A DNA stretch of 8,026 nucleotides from Acidobacteriota bacterium (GCA_021802085.1 JAKAAZ010000168.1:1-8026), one strand, 5' to 3'. Numbered from the stretch's first letter, positions 1 through 6,985 are shown. Program-made: numbers and translations. The notes: generated from the sequence alone by a model not told the origin.

Positions 1-160
1 GACAACCCTCCTGAGTGTTGCCGAAAGTTTATCCTTCCCTAAGGGGATCGCAAAATACTCATAGGGAAATTAGACGGGCAGCCGCTGGAGATGGTCTCCT
101 GATGGAACTGCTATTTTCACGGTCTCTGCCCTTGCACCCGGCAGGCGGACGTTCTTAATC

Positions 161-850
161 ATGCATTCCACCGTGTTGGAAGCCGTACGGCTCTGCCGGA
201 CCCTCGACCTCGCGAGTGGCCCCAGGTTTTTGCTGCGCGATGTCAGCTTCCAACTGGAGCACGGGCAGGTCCTGGCCGTTCTTGGGCCCAGCGGCGCGGG
301 AAAAAGCACTCTGCTGCGCATGTTGAACCGGCTGGATGAACCTACGAAAGGCACAATGTTGTTCCACGGCAAGGACTATCGCGAGATGGACCCGAGACAT
401 CTGCGGCGCCGGATCGGCATCGTCATGCAGCATGCCTACCTGTTTCCAGGAACCTCTGCGCTCAATGTTCGGTATGGACCGTTACAACACGGAGAGGAGC
501 TTGCCGATGCCCAAGTATCGGAATGGATGCGCCAGGTCGGAATGGCCGGATACGAAGACCGCGACGTCGCCAACCTTTCCGGCGGAGAGGCCCAGAGAGT
601 GTCCATTGCGCGAGCCTTGGCCAACCAGCCCGAGGTATTGCTGCTCGACGAGCCCACCTCCTCTCTCGACGACGCCTCCAAGCAGGACATCGAGAGGCTC
701 CTGGTTAGCCTGGTCCGCGAACGGAACACGACCTGCGTCTGGGTGACCCATGACGTTGCCCAGGCCAGACGAGTCGCCGATCTGGTGTTGAAGCTGGAAG
801 GCGGCGAAGCAGCCGGGTTGGGAACGCCTCAGGAGTTGCTGCATGCTTAG
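161..850 (+). CDS. fetA: ABC transporter ATP-binding protein, FetA (YbbL)-like
   Basis: This is a 229-residue cytoplasmic ATPase that should power the permease encoded directly downstream. All ABC landmarks are visible in order: Walker A GPSGAGKST (42-50), Q-loop Gln90, signature LSGGEAQR (139-146), Walker B VLLLDEP (159-165), D-loop SSLD (167-170) and H-loop His197 in VTHD. The length matches the E. coli FetA family (about 225 residues). The specific assignment rests on the neighbour, a clear UPF0014/FetB permease; the ATPase alone would only be a generic ABC subunit. ATG 161 is the first usable start after an in-frame TAG at 71-73; the AGGCGGA upstream is only a weak ribosome binding site. 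In E. coli FetAB is a putative iron exporter that improves peroxide resistance; that role here is inferred. The substrate cannot be read from the sequence. Confidence 0.88.
   Translation: MHSTVLEAVRLCRTLDLASGPRFLLRDVSFQLEHGQVLAVLGPSGAGKSTLLRMLNRLDEPTKGTMLFHGKDYREMDPRHLRRRIGIVMQHAYLFPGTSALNVRYGPLQHGEELADAQVSEWMRQVGMAGYEDRDVANLSGGEAQRVSIARALANQPEVLLLDEPTSSLDDASKQDIERLLVSLVRERNTTCVWVTHDVAQARRVADLVLKLEGGEAAGLGTPQELLHA
831..835 (+). promoter_or_regulatory. Shine-Dalgarno site of fetB inside fetA
   Basis: AGGAG lies 7 nt before ATG 843, within the last codons of the ATPase gene. It fixes the start of the permease and gives an 8-base overlap with the ATPase stop codon (TAG, 848-850), so the two products are probably translationally coupled. 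Confidence 0.7.
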
Positions 851-1625
851 GCTGCTGTTTCACACGCAAGTATCGTTGGGACTGGCGCAGGCCGCCGCCG
901 TGGCCATTCTGGCGATCCTGGTTGCCCAGTTTGCCGCGCGACGCGGGTCAAACATCGGCAAGGAAATTCCCCTCGTGCTACTGCGGGGGCTGGTCCAGAT
1001 TTTGCTGGTCGGGCTGCTCATCGCTGCGCTGCTCCACGGCCCCTGGTGGGCGTGCATTCCCGTGCTGGCGGCGATGATCTTCATCGCCTCGACCATCGTG
1101 CGCAGGCGAGTGCCGGAGCTACCCGGCGCCTACACCCTCTCGCTGCTCTGCATGTGTGCCGGTGCCGGCGGCGTTCTCACGGTCATGACACTCCTAGGCA
1201 TTATCGAGCCGAAGATCGTCATGCTGATCCCGGTCGGCAGCATGGTCATCGCGCAGAACATGAACATCCAATCGCTCTTCCTGAATCGTTTCCTGGGCGA
1301 GGTCAGGTCCCATCGTGGCGAGATTGAATCCGCACTGGCGCTGGGCGCTGCCCCGGACCGTGCCGCCGAGCCCTACCTGCACGCCGCTTTCCATGCCAGT
1401 CTCATTCCAGCTACAGATAATCTGCGTAGCCTGGGTATCGTCTGGATTCCCGGCATGATGGCGGGCATGGTGTTGTCCGGCTCGTCGCCGGTATACGCCG
1501 CGCTCTATCAGTTTGTAACTCTGGGGATGATCTTTATCGCAGGGGGAATCAGTTGTCTGACGGCAACTTACTTGGCTCCGCGAAGGATTTTTACTCCTCA
1601 GCAACAACTCCGTCCGCTCGCCTAG
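843..1625 (+). CDS. fetB: UPF0014 family ABC permease, FetB (YbbM)-like
   Basis: This 260-residue inner-membrane permease is close to the 259 residues of E. coli FetB. About seven hydrophobic segments can be seen, roughly at residues 10-32, 44-63, 67-85, 98-118, 123-141, 200-216 and 221-245. The family-typical stretch IPGMMAGMVLSG (202-213) and the conserved IPVGSMVIAQNMN (129-141) are present. The soluble loop at about 150-195, with ESALALGA and a conserved Arg/Asp-rich segment, probably contacts the ATPase. The gene overlaps fetA by 8 bases and has a good AGGAG site, so the two form one operon. The protein is a putative metal, probably iron, exporter component by family; substrate and direction are inferred. 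The stop codon TAG (1623-1625) lies at the outer edge of the large inverted repeat that follows. Confidence 0.9.
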   Translation: MLRLLFHTQVSLGLAQAAAVAILAILVAQFAARRGSNIGKEIPLVLLRGLVQILLVGLLIAALLHGPWWACIPVLAAMIFIASTIVRRRVPELPGAYTLSLLCMCAGAGGVLTVMTLLGIIEPKIVMLIPVGSMVIAQNMNIQSLFLNRFLGEVRSHRGEIESALALGAAPDRAAEPYLHAAFHASLIPATDNLRSLGIVWIPGMMAGMVLSGSSPVYAALYQFVTLGMIFIAGGISCLTATYLAPRRIFTPQQQLRPLA

Positions 1626-1828
1626 AGCGGATTGACAGTAGGTGTAGTTACTTGTGAAAGGGAGTCATTCTGAACCTTTCGGCTACGCTCAGGGCAGGCT
1701 CCGCGCAGCGGAGTGAAGAATCCAGACGATATGCGCCTGGTCATTGCCGCCGTCACCCTCTGGATTCTTCGCTTCGCTCAGAATGACTCATCTCATTTTT
1801 AACTACAGTATCTGTAAATCGGCTATAG
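1622..1828. repeat. nested inverted repeat filling the fetB/mqnD convergent gap; MITE-like and/or bidirectional terminator
   Basis: Three pairs of arms lie in matching order on both sides. Outer arms 1622-1650 and 1800-1828 match at 22 of 29 positions by hand count, including a perfect 8-bp block (TGTAGTTA at 1643-1650 against 1800-1807). Middle arms AGTCATTCTGA (1663-1673 against 1778-1788) are perfect over 11 bp. Inner arms GAAGAATCCAGA (1715-1726 against 1759-1770) are perfect over 12 bp. The right copy of the middle-plus-inner block is a compact 30 nt and, read on the minus strand, encodes the HSERSEES-type sequence I associate with Acidobacteria intergenic repeats. The left copy carries an extra segment of about 34 nt. 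TA dinucleotides sit symmetrically at 1623-1624 and 1826-1827. No ORF is inside. A T-run (1796-1800) follows the middle arms on the + strand, so it may also end fetB transcription. Confidence 0.75.
1699..1713. repeat. small GC-rich hairpin inside the left arm of the inverted repeat
   Basis: CTCCGC (1699-1704) and GCGGAG (1708-1713) form a perfect 6-bp stem around the 3-nt loop GCA. It lies within the extra segment found only in the left copy of the repeat, so it may be a nested insertion or a variant module of the repeat family. Confidence 0.55.
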
Positions 1829-1846
1829 AGCAGTAAGTACGCCCAC

Positions 1847-2704
1847 TTACTCGGCGAAGTCCACCCGCACCGGATGAGGAATGACGCCGCGCTCATATCC
1901 CATGGCAAGCAGGCGGCGTATGGCCTCTTTTCCGTCTTCGCCATAGTCCAGCGTACGCTCATTGACATACATGCCGACGAAGCGGTTCGCGGAAGGGGTA
2001 TCGAGATCGCGTGCGTACTGCATGGCATGAGCAAGCGCCTCTTCGCGATGCTGGAGCGCATAACCTACACTGTCGCGGAGCGCCTGATTCATCATGCGAT
2101 GCACGGGCGTGCCCAGATCGCGTCGGATCGCGTTGCCACCCAAGGGCAGCGGCAGGCCAGTTTGTTCGCTCCACCATGTTCCCATGTCGAGCACACAGGT
2201 CAGGCCATCGCGAGCATACGTGAGTTGGCCTTCGTGAATGATGAGTCCTGCGTCATATTTTCCAGCAAGTACCTGAGGGATAATCCGATCGAACGGGACC
2301 AGTTCCGTGGCCACACCTGGCAGCGCCATCTGCAACACCAGATTGGCTGTAGTTAGCTGGCCAGGAATGGCGATGCGCAGGCGGCGAACTTCATCCAGAG
2401 AGTAGGCGCGCTTCGCGACGATCATCGGGCCATAGCCCTCGCCAACGCTGCCGCCGCATGGCATCAGGGCGTATTTGTCCTGGACGTATGGATACGCATG
2501 GAAGGAGATCGCGGTCACATCATAAAATGCTTCCCGCATGGCCTTCTGGTTCAACGTTTCAATGTCTGTCAGAGTATGGGTAAATTCATAGCCGGGCACA
2601 GTGACCTTGCCGGTTGCCAATCCATAAAACATGAAGGCATCATCGGAATCAGGACTGTGGGCGATGCTGATTTGTCGTACTGCGGCTTCGGTCTGCGTTG
2701 CCAT
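1847..2704 (-). CDS. mqnD: 1,4-dihydroxy-6-naphthoate synthase (menaquinone biosynthesis, futalosine pathway)
   Basis: This 285-residue protein has the periplasmic-binding-protein-like fold of the MqnA/MqnD family but no signal peptide, as expected for a cytoplasmic enzyme. MqnD converts cyclic dehypoxanthine futalosine to 1,4-dihydroxy-6-naphthoate on the way to menaquinone. Visible family features are the N-terminal AHSPDSDDAFMFYGL (15-29), a substrate-loop region PCGGSVGEGYGPMIV (82-96), IIHEGQLTY (155-163) with His157 matching the proposed catalytic histidine of MqnD, and PLPLGGNAIRRDLG (185-198). Length fits the family (about 270-290). ATG 2704 is preferred because GGGAG (2710-2714) sits 5 nt upstream. 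It converges with fetB. MqnA is the main alternative, but the PLPLGGN-IRRDLG block and the glycine-rich loop favour MqnD. No other mqn gene is in the window. Confidence 0.85.
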   Translation of the reverse strand: MATQTEAAVRQISIAHSPDSDDAFMFYGLATGKVTVPGYEFTHTLTDIETLNQKAMREAFYDVTAISFHAYPYVQDKYALMPCGGSVGEGYGPMIVAKRAYSLDEVRRLRIAIPGQLTTANLVLQMALPGVATELVPFDRIIPQVLAGKYDAGLIIHEGQLTYARDGLTCVLDMGTWWSEQTGLPLPLGGNAIRRDLGTPVHRMMNQALRDSVGYALQHREEALAHAMQYARDLDTPSANRFVGMYVNERTLDYGEDGKEAIRRLLAMGYERGVIPHPVRVDFAE

Positions 2705-2709
2705 AATTA

Positions 2710-2714
2710 CTCCC
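2710..2714 (-). promoter_or_regulatory. ribosome binding site of mqnD
   Basis: GGGAG, read on the minus strand, lies 5 nt before the ATG at 2704-2702. It supports this start over any internal one. Confidence 0.6.
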
Positions 2715-2875
2715 AGAATTAAGAGTAAAGCAACGAGAGCAAACAGCGCACATACCCCAGGGAAGCGCGGGCGTAGATTTTCAGTTGGCGGGATCGTGGG
2801 GTTCGACGAGCGTCGCTCCCCAGTCGCTCGGCCTGAGGACGCGCGCGTGTTGGAATCTGATAGCCGGGTACGACT

Positions 2876-3406
2876 TCACGCGACTTGATCGGAAGACGGT
2901 ACTGACCGATATCGCGAGGTGTTTCTTTGTGTTTGCACCAGCACGACAATCGAGACGCCGAGCAGTAGGCATTCCAAGAAGTAGTTGTATCCGGAAGGCA
3001 AAGACGTGGCCATCCGGGCGCGCCGCGTTGACTGGGTTGGAGGCGCGATTTCCTGGTTATCCGCTATCTCAACCGACTGGACGCTTTTCGGCGCCTGGGC
3101 AGGCGTTGGTTCCGGCGTCAGGACGGCCTCTTGAATTTCTTCTTCCTCTGCCATCACGGCGGATAGATTCGAGCCTTCAGGAATCGGCGGGGGTTCGATG
3201 TATTCGGGCTCGGGCGGGAACATCGCCATATCTACAGGGTTCAGTTGGACGTCCGATTCGTACGGTTCGATCGCGCTCTTCAGTTGCGTCAAAGACAGTT
3301 CGCCACCGGGACGTGAAGTCGAGTGCAGGATTCGGCGCGCCGTTGAAAACAGTACGAGGCACAGCATAAAAATGACAATCATGGATATTACGTACAGGAT
3401 CTGCAT
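2876..3406 (-). CDS. hypothetical two-helix membrane protein with Pro/Glu-rich linker
   Basis: I do not recognise this 176-residue protein. Residues 2-21 are strongly hydrophobic (start MQILYVISMIVIFML) and residues about 142-158 form a second hydrophobic helix (ECLLLGVSIVVLV). Between them is a long loop, Pro/Glu-rich at 63-123, including an EEEE run at 87-90. Basic clusters flank both helices on the loop side (RR at 24-25, RRAR at 128-131), suggesting the loop faces the cytoplasm. I chose ATG 3406 because an AGG lies 8 nt upstream; a GTG at 3415 would add three residues but lacks a ribosome binding site. Codon use is coding-like up to the second helix, then degrades. Another minus-strand frame looks coding from about 2878 to 2781, so the true C-terminus may be longer and this copy frameshifted. 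It is read in the same direction as mqnD, 171 bp upstream of it. Confidence 0.6.
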   Translation of the reverse strand: MQILYVISMIVIFMLCLVLFSTARRILHSTSRPGGELSLTQLKSAIEPYESDVQLNPVDMAMFPPEPEYIEPPPIPEGSNLSAVMAEEEEIQEAVLTPEPTPAQAPKSVQSVEIADNQEIAPPTQSTRRARMATSLPSGYNYFLECLLLGVSIVVLVQTQRNTSRYRSVPSSDQVA

Positions 3407-3522
3407 GGCAAGCACCTACAGAGGGAGAATGAATGCTAGAGTGCAGCCATCTTAGCAAGATTGGTCCCGTTTTGGATTGCATTTTCTGCCCTCTAAGCGG
3501 AGTGGGGGAACCAAAATAGCAA

Positions 3523-3552
3523 CAGTCCTGCAGGCTTTGCCTCATGAGACTG
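3523..3552 (-). terminator. terminator-like hairpin after the GH92 gene
   Basis: Directly after the GH92 stop codon (TAA, 3558-3556 on the minus strand), CAGTC and GACTG (3548-3552 and 3523-3527) form the base of an imperfect stem capped by a perfect AGGC-AAA-GCCT hairpin. The strand continues into TTGCTATTTT. The stem is interrupted and the T-run is not continuous, so a rho-independent terminator is likely but not certain. Confidence 0.45.
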
Positions 3553-3555
3553 CCG

Positions 3556-5811
3556 TTAGCGGGCCAATCCGTCTGGAGCGGTCGTAGAAGCTGGCCAGGA
3601 AGGATTCGGCTGACCAGACATTTCGAAGACCAGTTTGCCCCCGCGGACGATCTCTGAATGCAGCAACCAGAATCGATTCAGCGGTACTCCATTCAGCGTG
3701 GCGGACCGAATGTAGAAGTTTTGCGCAGAAAGATTGTGCGCGACAATCTCGAACTGCTTGCCGTTGGGGAACAAAATTGTAGCTTTGGCGAAGTGAGGTG
3801 TGCCGATTGCATAGGCCGGAATTCCTGGGGTGACCGGGTAAAAGCCAAGTGCGCCAAAGATATACCATGCGGACATCTGTCCGGCATCGTCGTTGCCGGG
3901 GAGCCCGTCCGGGCGATCTTTATAGAGCGTGTTGAGGATGTCGTGAACATGTTCCTGCGTCCTGGGAGCAGCCCCCGCATAGTCGTAGAGATAGGCGATG
4001 TGATGACTTGGCTCGTTGCCCTGGTTGTAGAGGTTACGGCTGAAGAGTTCATCCAGTTTGGCAACGAACGCGGCGTCTCCATGTTCCAGGCGAATGAGTA
4101 CAGGGATGTCCTGCAGGACATAAAAAGTAAATTGAAATGGCACGCCCTCTGTAACGAAAGTTGCAGGCTTGGCTGGATCAAAGGGTGAAATCCAGGAACC
4201 GTTTGCATACCGGCCGCGCGCGAAGCCTGTTTCCGGATCGATCACATTGCGATAGTTCTGGCCGCGCTTCGCCAGCACCGCAGCATCCTTGGTTTTGCCC
4301 AGGGATAGCGCCACCTGGCTGAGAACATAATCGTCGTAGGCATAATCCAGCGTGCGGGCGACTTGCTCGTTCTTGTGAAATGCTTCGACGACATGATCTT
4401 CAAGCGGGATGTAGCCGTATTTCAAATAAGATTGGAGCGCACGACGGCCCTTTCCATCCGCGTACGCTTCGGGCGTTGGAGAGTCGAAGGCATTCTTGCG
4501 CATGAGCGCGTATGCTTTGTCGATGTCAAAGCCGCGGATACCCTTCATCCACGCGTCACCAATAATGGAGACGCCGTGGTCTCCGTCCATTTCCGCGGTA
4601 TAGCTATTCCAGGCCGGGAATATGGGGAGGAATCCACCCTGCTCACCTTTATCGACGAGCGATTGCACCATCTCGCTATCCATCTGCGGGTCAAGAATCG
4701 TGAACAGGGGGTGGACGGCGCGAAAGGTGTCCCAGATGGAGAAGTCGTCATAGTAAATATGGCCATGAGCAGTTTCGATAGAAGCGCCGCCGCCAAATTG
4801 TGGATATGTGCCGCTGACGTCGCTGTAGATGCGCGGCAGCAGCATCGCGTGATAGAGCGCTGTATAAAAGACGCGCTCGTCATTGGTAGAGCCGGAGACG
4901 CGGACTTTTCCCAGGTCATGGTTCCATTGCGCGGCCGCGTGCTGTTCCACCTCTTCAAAGTTCCAACCCGGAATTTCTGCGCGAAGATTTCTTCTGGCTT
5001 CGTCGAAACTGGTGAACGAAGTGCCAATGCGCACATGGACGATCTCACCAGGCTTGAGATTGAAGAAGACATAGCCGCCTGGCCAGCCGTTATCGGAATT
5101 CTGTACTGTGCGTCCAGCGCTCATGCTCTTTGCTGACGAGGTTCCACCCACTTGAAAGGGATGATCGAACTGCACAACCGCATAGCCGGAGAATCCAGCC
5201 AACTGGCCGGTTCCGGCAAAGAAACGACGGACCGCGCTTCGGCTCGTGATCTCTTGCCGGTCCTTATCTATGGCGATAGAGCCGTCACCGGGCTGCGCAA
5301 AATTCTCCACGAGAATCCACGACTTGCCGCCGCGCAAGAATTGAAGGCGGAGAATTCCGCAGCGTGCTGTTCCGGTGACTGCAGCGTTGATGCCGGAGTC
5401 GGGAAGCGTGACGCTGTAGAGGTAGGGCGTTGCGCGCTCTTCTGTATGCGAAAAACGCGCAGTCGGAAATCCGTTTGCGAAATCGGGCTCGCCCTCACCC
5501 ATCATAATTTGAACGCTGCCATATTCCGGAGCGTCCGAGCCGGACAGGTAGTGCGAGCCTCGAAATCCATGAAAGCGCGTATCTGTGAAGTAGTACGGCA
5601 CGACTGCCTTCTTCTGGCCGTCCGTAGTAGCGGGTGTCCACTGGGTCATGGCGAAGGGAACACCGGCGGAAGGAAAGGTCTGTCCTTCGTTGGCAGTGCC
5701 CACAAGAGGGTTCACGAGGTCCGCAGGCTTGACCGGCAGTTGCGCAGCGGCGATGACAGGAACGAAAAAAACTAAGAGCAGGAAACTGCTAAGGTCGCAA
5801 ATTCTTTTCAT
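3556..5811 (-). CDS. secreted GH92-family glycoside hydrolase (alpha-mannosidase family)
   Basis: This is a 751-residue exported enzyme. GH92 members are calcium-dependent exo-acting alpha-mannosidases that invert configuration. The chosen ATG 5811 starts a textbook Sec signal peptide (basic MKR, hydrophobic core to about residue 20, AAA-Q cleavage near 23/24). It has GAGAG 8 nt upstream; a longer frame to 5946 would bury the signal. Family marks are NPLVGTANEGQTFPSAGVPF (35-54), DFSIWDTFRA (356-365), TEGVPFQFTFYV (554-565) with Glu555 at the presumed general-acid position, GNEPSHHIAYLYDYAG (598-613), and the hallmark GNDDAGQMSAWYIFGALGFYPV (639-660) with the presumed catalytic-base aspartates. 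The acid motif reads TEGVPFQ rather than the more usual TEGNAWQ, so linkage specificity should not be assumed. It lies 134 bp downstream of a Tat-exported barrel gene and is probably co-expressed with it. Confidence 0.9.
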   Translation of the reverse strand: MKRICDLSSFLLLVFFVPVIAAAQLPVKPADLVNPLVGTANEGQTFPSAGVPFAMTQWTPATTDGQKKAVVPYYFTDTRFHGFRGSHYLSGSDAPEYGSVQIMMGEGEPDFANGFPTARFSHTEERATPYLYSVTLPDSGINAAVTGTARCGILRLQFLRGGKSWILVENFAQPGDGSIAIDKDRQEITSRSAVRRFFAGTGQLAGFSGYAVVQFDHPFQVGGTSSAKSMSAGRTVQNSDNGWPGGYVFFNLKPGEIVHVRIGTSFTSFDEARRNLRAEIPGWNFEEVEQHAAAQWNHDLGKVRVSGSTNDERVFYTALYHAMLLPRIYSDVSGTYPQFGGGASIETAHGHIYYDDFSIWDTFRAVHPLFTILDPQMDSEMVQSLVDKGEQGGFLPIFPAWNSYTAEMDGDHGVSIIGDAWMKGIRGFDIDKAYALMRKNAFDSPTPEAYADGKGRRALQSYLKYGYIPLEDHVVEAFHKNEQVARTLDYAYDDYVLSQVALSLGKTKDAAVLAKRGQNYRNVIDPETGFARGRYANGSWISPFDPAKPATFVTEGVPFQFTFYVLQDIPVLIRLEHGDAAFVAKLDELFSRNLYNQGNEPSHHIAYLYDYAGAAPRTQEHVHDILNTLYKDRPDGLPGNDDAGQMSAWYIFGALGFYPVTPGIPAYAIGTPHFAKATILFPNGKQFEIVAHNLSAQNFYIRSATLNGVPLNRFWLLHSEIVRGGKLVFEMSGQPNPSWPASTTAPDGLAR

Positions 5812-5819
5812 CACGGAAT

Positions 5820-5824
5820 CTCTC
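5820..5824 (-). promoter_or_regulatory. ribosome binding site of the GH92 gene
   Basis: GAGAG on the minus strand lies 8 nt before ATG 5811. With the signal peptide that follows, it decides the start against an upstream in-frame ATG at 5946 that would overlap the preceding gene's stop codon. Confidence 0.5.
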
Positions 5825-5945
5825 GCCTGCAGTGGCAGGGGCGTGACGGCGGTTCGAACGCCATCCCACCGACGTTGTTTGCGGAAGCTCGGCGCCACTG
5901 GTTCTAGAAGCCTGGAGTCCAGTTCTATTCCGTTGGAGAACAACA

Positions 5946-6881
5946 CTAGGCGTGGAGCTTGCGCATATACTCAGCGTTGATTTTCAGTTCCTGCATGGGA
6001 GGCATGTTGTATTGCTCCTGCTCAACGAAGCAATGTTGAATATGCCCGGTCTGGGCTGCGGCCTTGAAAATCGGTCCATAGTCGATAGAACCTTGACCCA
6101 ATGCGGTGGAAGTCGGATGCTGTCCGAAGGATGGCGGAGTTCCGGTTTTATTGAAGTCTTTGACGTGCAGCATGGAAATGCGCGTCGGGTAGCGCTGGAG
6201 CAACTCAACTGGATCTCCACCACCCACGACCACCCATCCGCAATCCATCTCCATGGTGACGTACGCAGGGTCAGTCAAACGCATGAGTTCGTTGTAGGGC
6301 AGAATGCCGTCCTGTTTTTTGAACGACATCGTATGGTTATGGAAGCCAAATTTCAATCCGGCAGCATGTACTTTTTTCCCGATTTGGTTGAATTGATCGG
6401 CATTCCAGCGCCATTCCTCTAATGTGAATGCAGGAGCCTGCCCACGAGGATGCGTGCTTTTGTATTGCGATGGGTCTTTGTGCCCTGGGGAGGAGCAAAT
6501 GATGTAATCGAGTCCAACTTCTTTAGCAAATGCAATGGTCTGATCGAACTGCGTAGTGAGGTCATTGTAGGAATAATGCCCGCTGACGCAGCGAAGACCC
6601 GCTTGCTGCATCGCCTGTTTTACCTGGCTGGCACTGTGGCTATAAAACCCAGCCGCCTCTACTTCCCGGTAACCGAGGTCTGCAATTTGTTTCAGCGTGC
6701 CTTCATAGTCGGTGGGGAGCAGATCTCGAACAGAGTAGAGCTGTATACCCAAGGGTAAGTTCAGGTACTGTCCGCCATGCTTACTCTCTGCGGTCAGTCG
6801 GGAATTGCGGAAAACGGTGGATCCGTAGAGTAGAGCGGCAGTTCCAGTCTTAAGAAAATCTCTTCTTGAATTCATTGTCAT
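5946..6881 (-). CDS. Tat-exported xylose-isomerase-like TIM-barrel protein (sugar isomerase/epimerase family)
   Basis: This 311-residue protein opens with a twin-arginine signal: SRRDFLK at 5-11 followed by a hydrophobic stretch (GTAALLYGSTVF), so it should be exported folded, probably with its metal. The rest is an AP-endonuclease-2/xylose-isomerase-like barrel: LGIQLYSVRD (44-53), REVEAAGF (72-79), SGHYS (100-104), FGFHNH (178-183), MEMDCGW (210-216), GGGDPVELL (220-228), LHVKDF (238-243) and VEQEQY (286-291). His181, Asp212, His240 and a Glu in 286-291 are likely metal ligands, in a pattern resembling inosose-dehydratase-type barrels; the substrate cannot be assigned. ATG 6881 is preferred because GAGGGG (6891-6896) is 9 nt upstream; ATG 6875 is a near alternative, and the longer frame to 7016 would put an Arg/Pro-rich tail before the Tat motif. 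The GH92 gene follows, so a role in processing released sugars is inferred. Confidence 0.85.
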   Translation of the reverse strand: MTMNSRRDFLKTGTAALLYGSTVFRNSRLTAESKHGGQYLNLPLGIQLYSVRDLLPTDYEGTLKQIADLGYREVEAAGFYSHSASQVKQAMQQAGLRCVSGHYSYNDLTTQFDQTIAFAKEVGLDYIICSSPGHKDPSQYKSTHPRGQAPAFTLEEWRWNADQFNQIGKKVHAAGLKFGFHNHTMSFKKQDGILPYNELMRLTDPAYVTMEMDCGWVVVGGGDPVELLQRYPTRISMLHVKDFNKTGTPPSFGQHPTSTALGQGSIDYGPIFKAAAQTGHIQHCFVEQEQYNMPPMQELKINAEYMRKLHA

Positions 6882-6890
6882 TGATTTCTT

Positions 6891-6896
6891 CCCCTC
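6891..6896 (-). promoter_or_regulatory. ribosome binding site of the Tat-signal barrel gene
   Basis: GAGGGG on the minus strand is 9 nt before ATG 6881 and 15 nt before ATG 6875, which favours the first. Confidence 0.6.
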
Positions 6897-6902
6897 AGTT
6901 GG

Positions 6903-6926
6903 AGCACCGGCGTAGGCCGCGGTGCT
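6903..6926 (-). promoter_or_regulatory. stem-loop in the leader of the barrel-GH92 pair
   Basis: AGCACCG (6903-6909) and CGGTGCT (6920-6926) form a perfect 7-bp stem with a 10-nt loop, ending only 6 nt upstream of the GAGGGG ribosome binding site. It could be an mRNA leader structure that affects translation or stability, or an operator. No T-run follows on the minus strand, which argues against a terminator. Confidence 0.35.
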
Positions 6927-6985
6927 TATAGTCTTTGCACTGCCCGGATAGAAGACACCAGTCCAGCGCTTTGAATGTTCAGGCG

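Noticed and set aside
74..160. In-frame open stretch upstream of fetA containing a WSPDGTAIF-like sequence, resembling a beta-propeller repeat
   Set aside because: No ATG, GTG or TTG start exists in that frame between the TAG at 71-73 and ATG 161, and fetA already has full family length.
1874..2356. + strand open frame (160 codons) opposite mqnD
   Set aside because: It is antisense to conserved MqnD motifs and has no family features.
2785..3369. + strand open frame (194 codons) opposite the two-helix membrane protein
   Set aside because: Its translation is Arg/Ser/Pro-rich low-quality sequence without motifs, while the minus strand encodes two clear membrane helices and coding-like codons.
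3407..3555. Possible extra small gene or RNA between the GH92 gene and the membrane protein
   Set aside because: Apart from the terminator-like hairpin I see no ribosome binding site plus open frame, and no RNA-gene-like structure.
4363..5136. Long + strand open frame (257 codons) opposite the GH92 gene
   Set aside because: It lies wholly antisense to clear GH92 motifs and shows no recognisable domain; it is a by-product of codon bias in the real gene.
5891..5923. Short palindromes between the barrel and GH92 genes (GGCGCC, TTCTAGAA, CTGGAGTCCAG)
   Set aside because: They are short, mutually competing and not positioned like a terminator or operator; chance is sufficient.
5812..5946. N-terminal extension of the GH92 frame by 45 codons
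   Set aside because: It would place an ordinary soluble stretch before a complete signal peptide and overlap the preceding stop codon; the start at 5811 has its own ribosome binding site.
6925..6932. TATAAG as a -10 box for the barrel gene (minus strand)
   Set aside because: No reasonable -35 hexamer is found 16-18 bp upstream, and the box overlaps the leader stem-loop; too weak to call a promoter.
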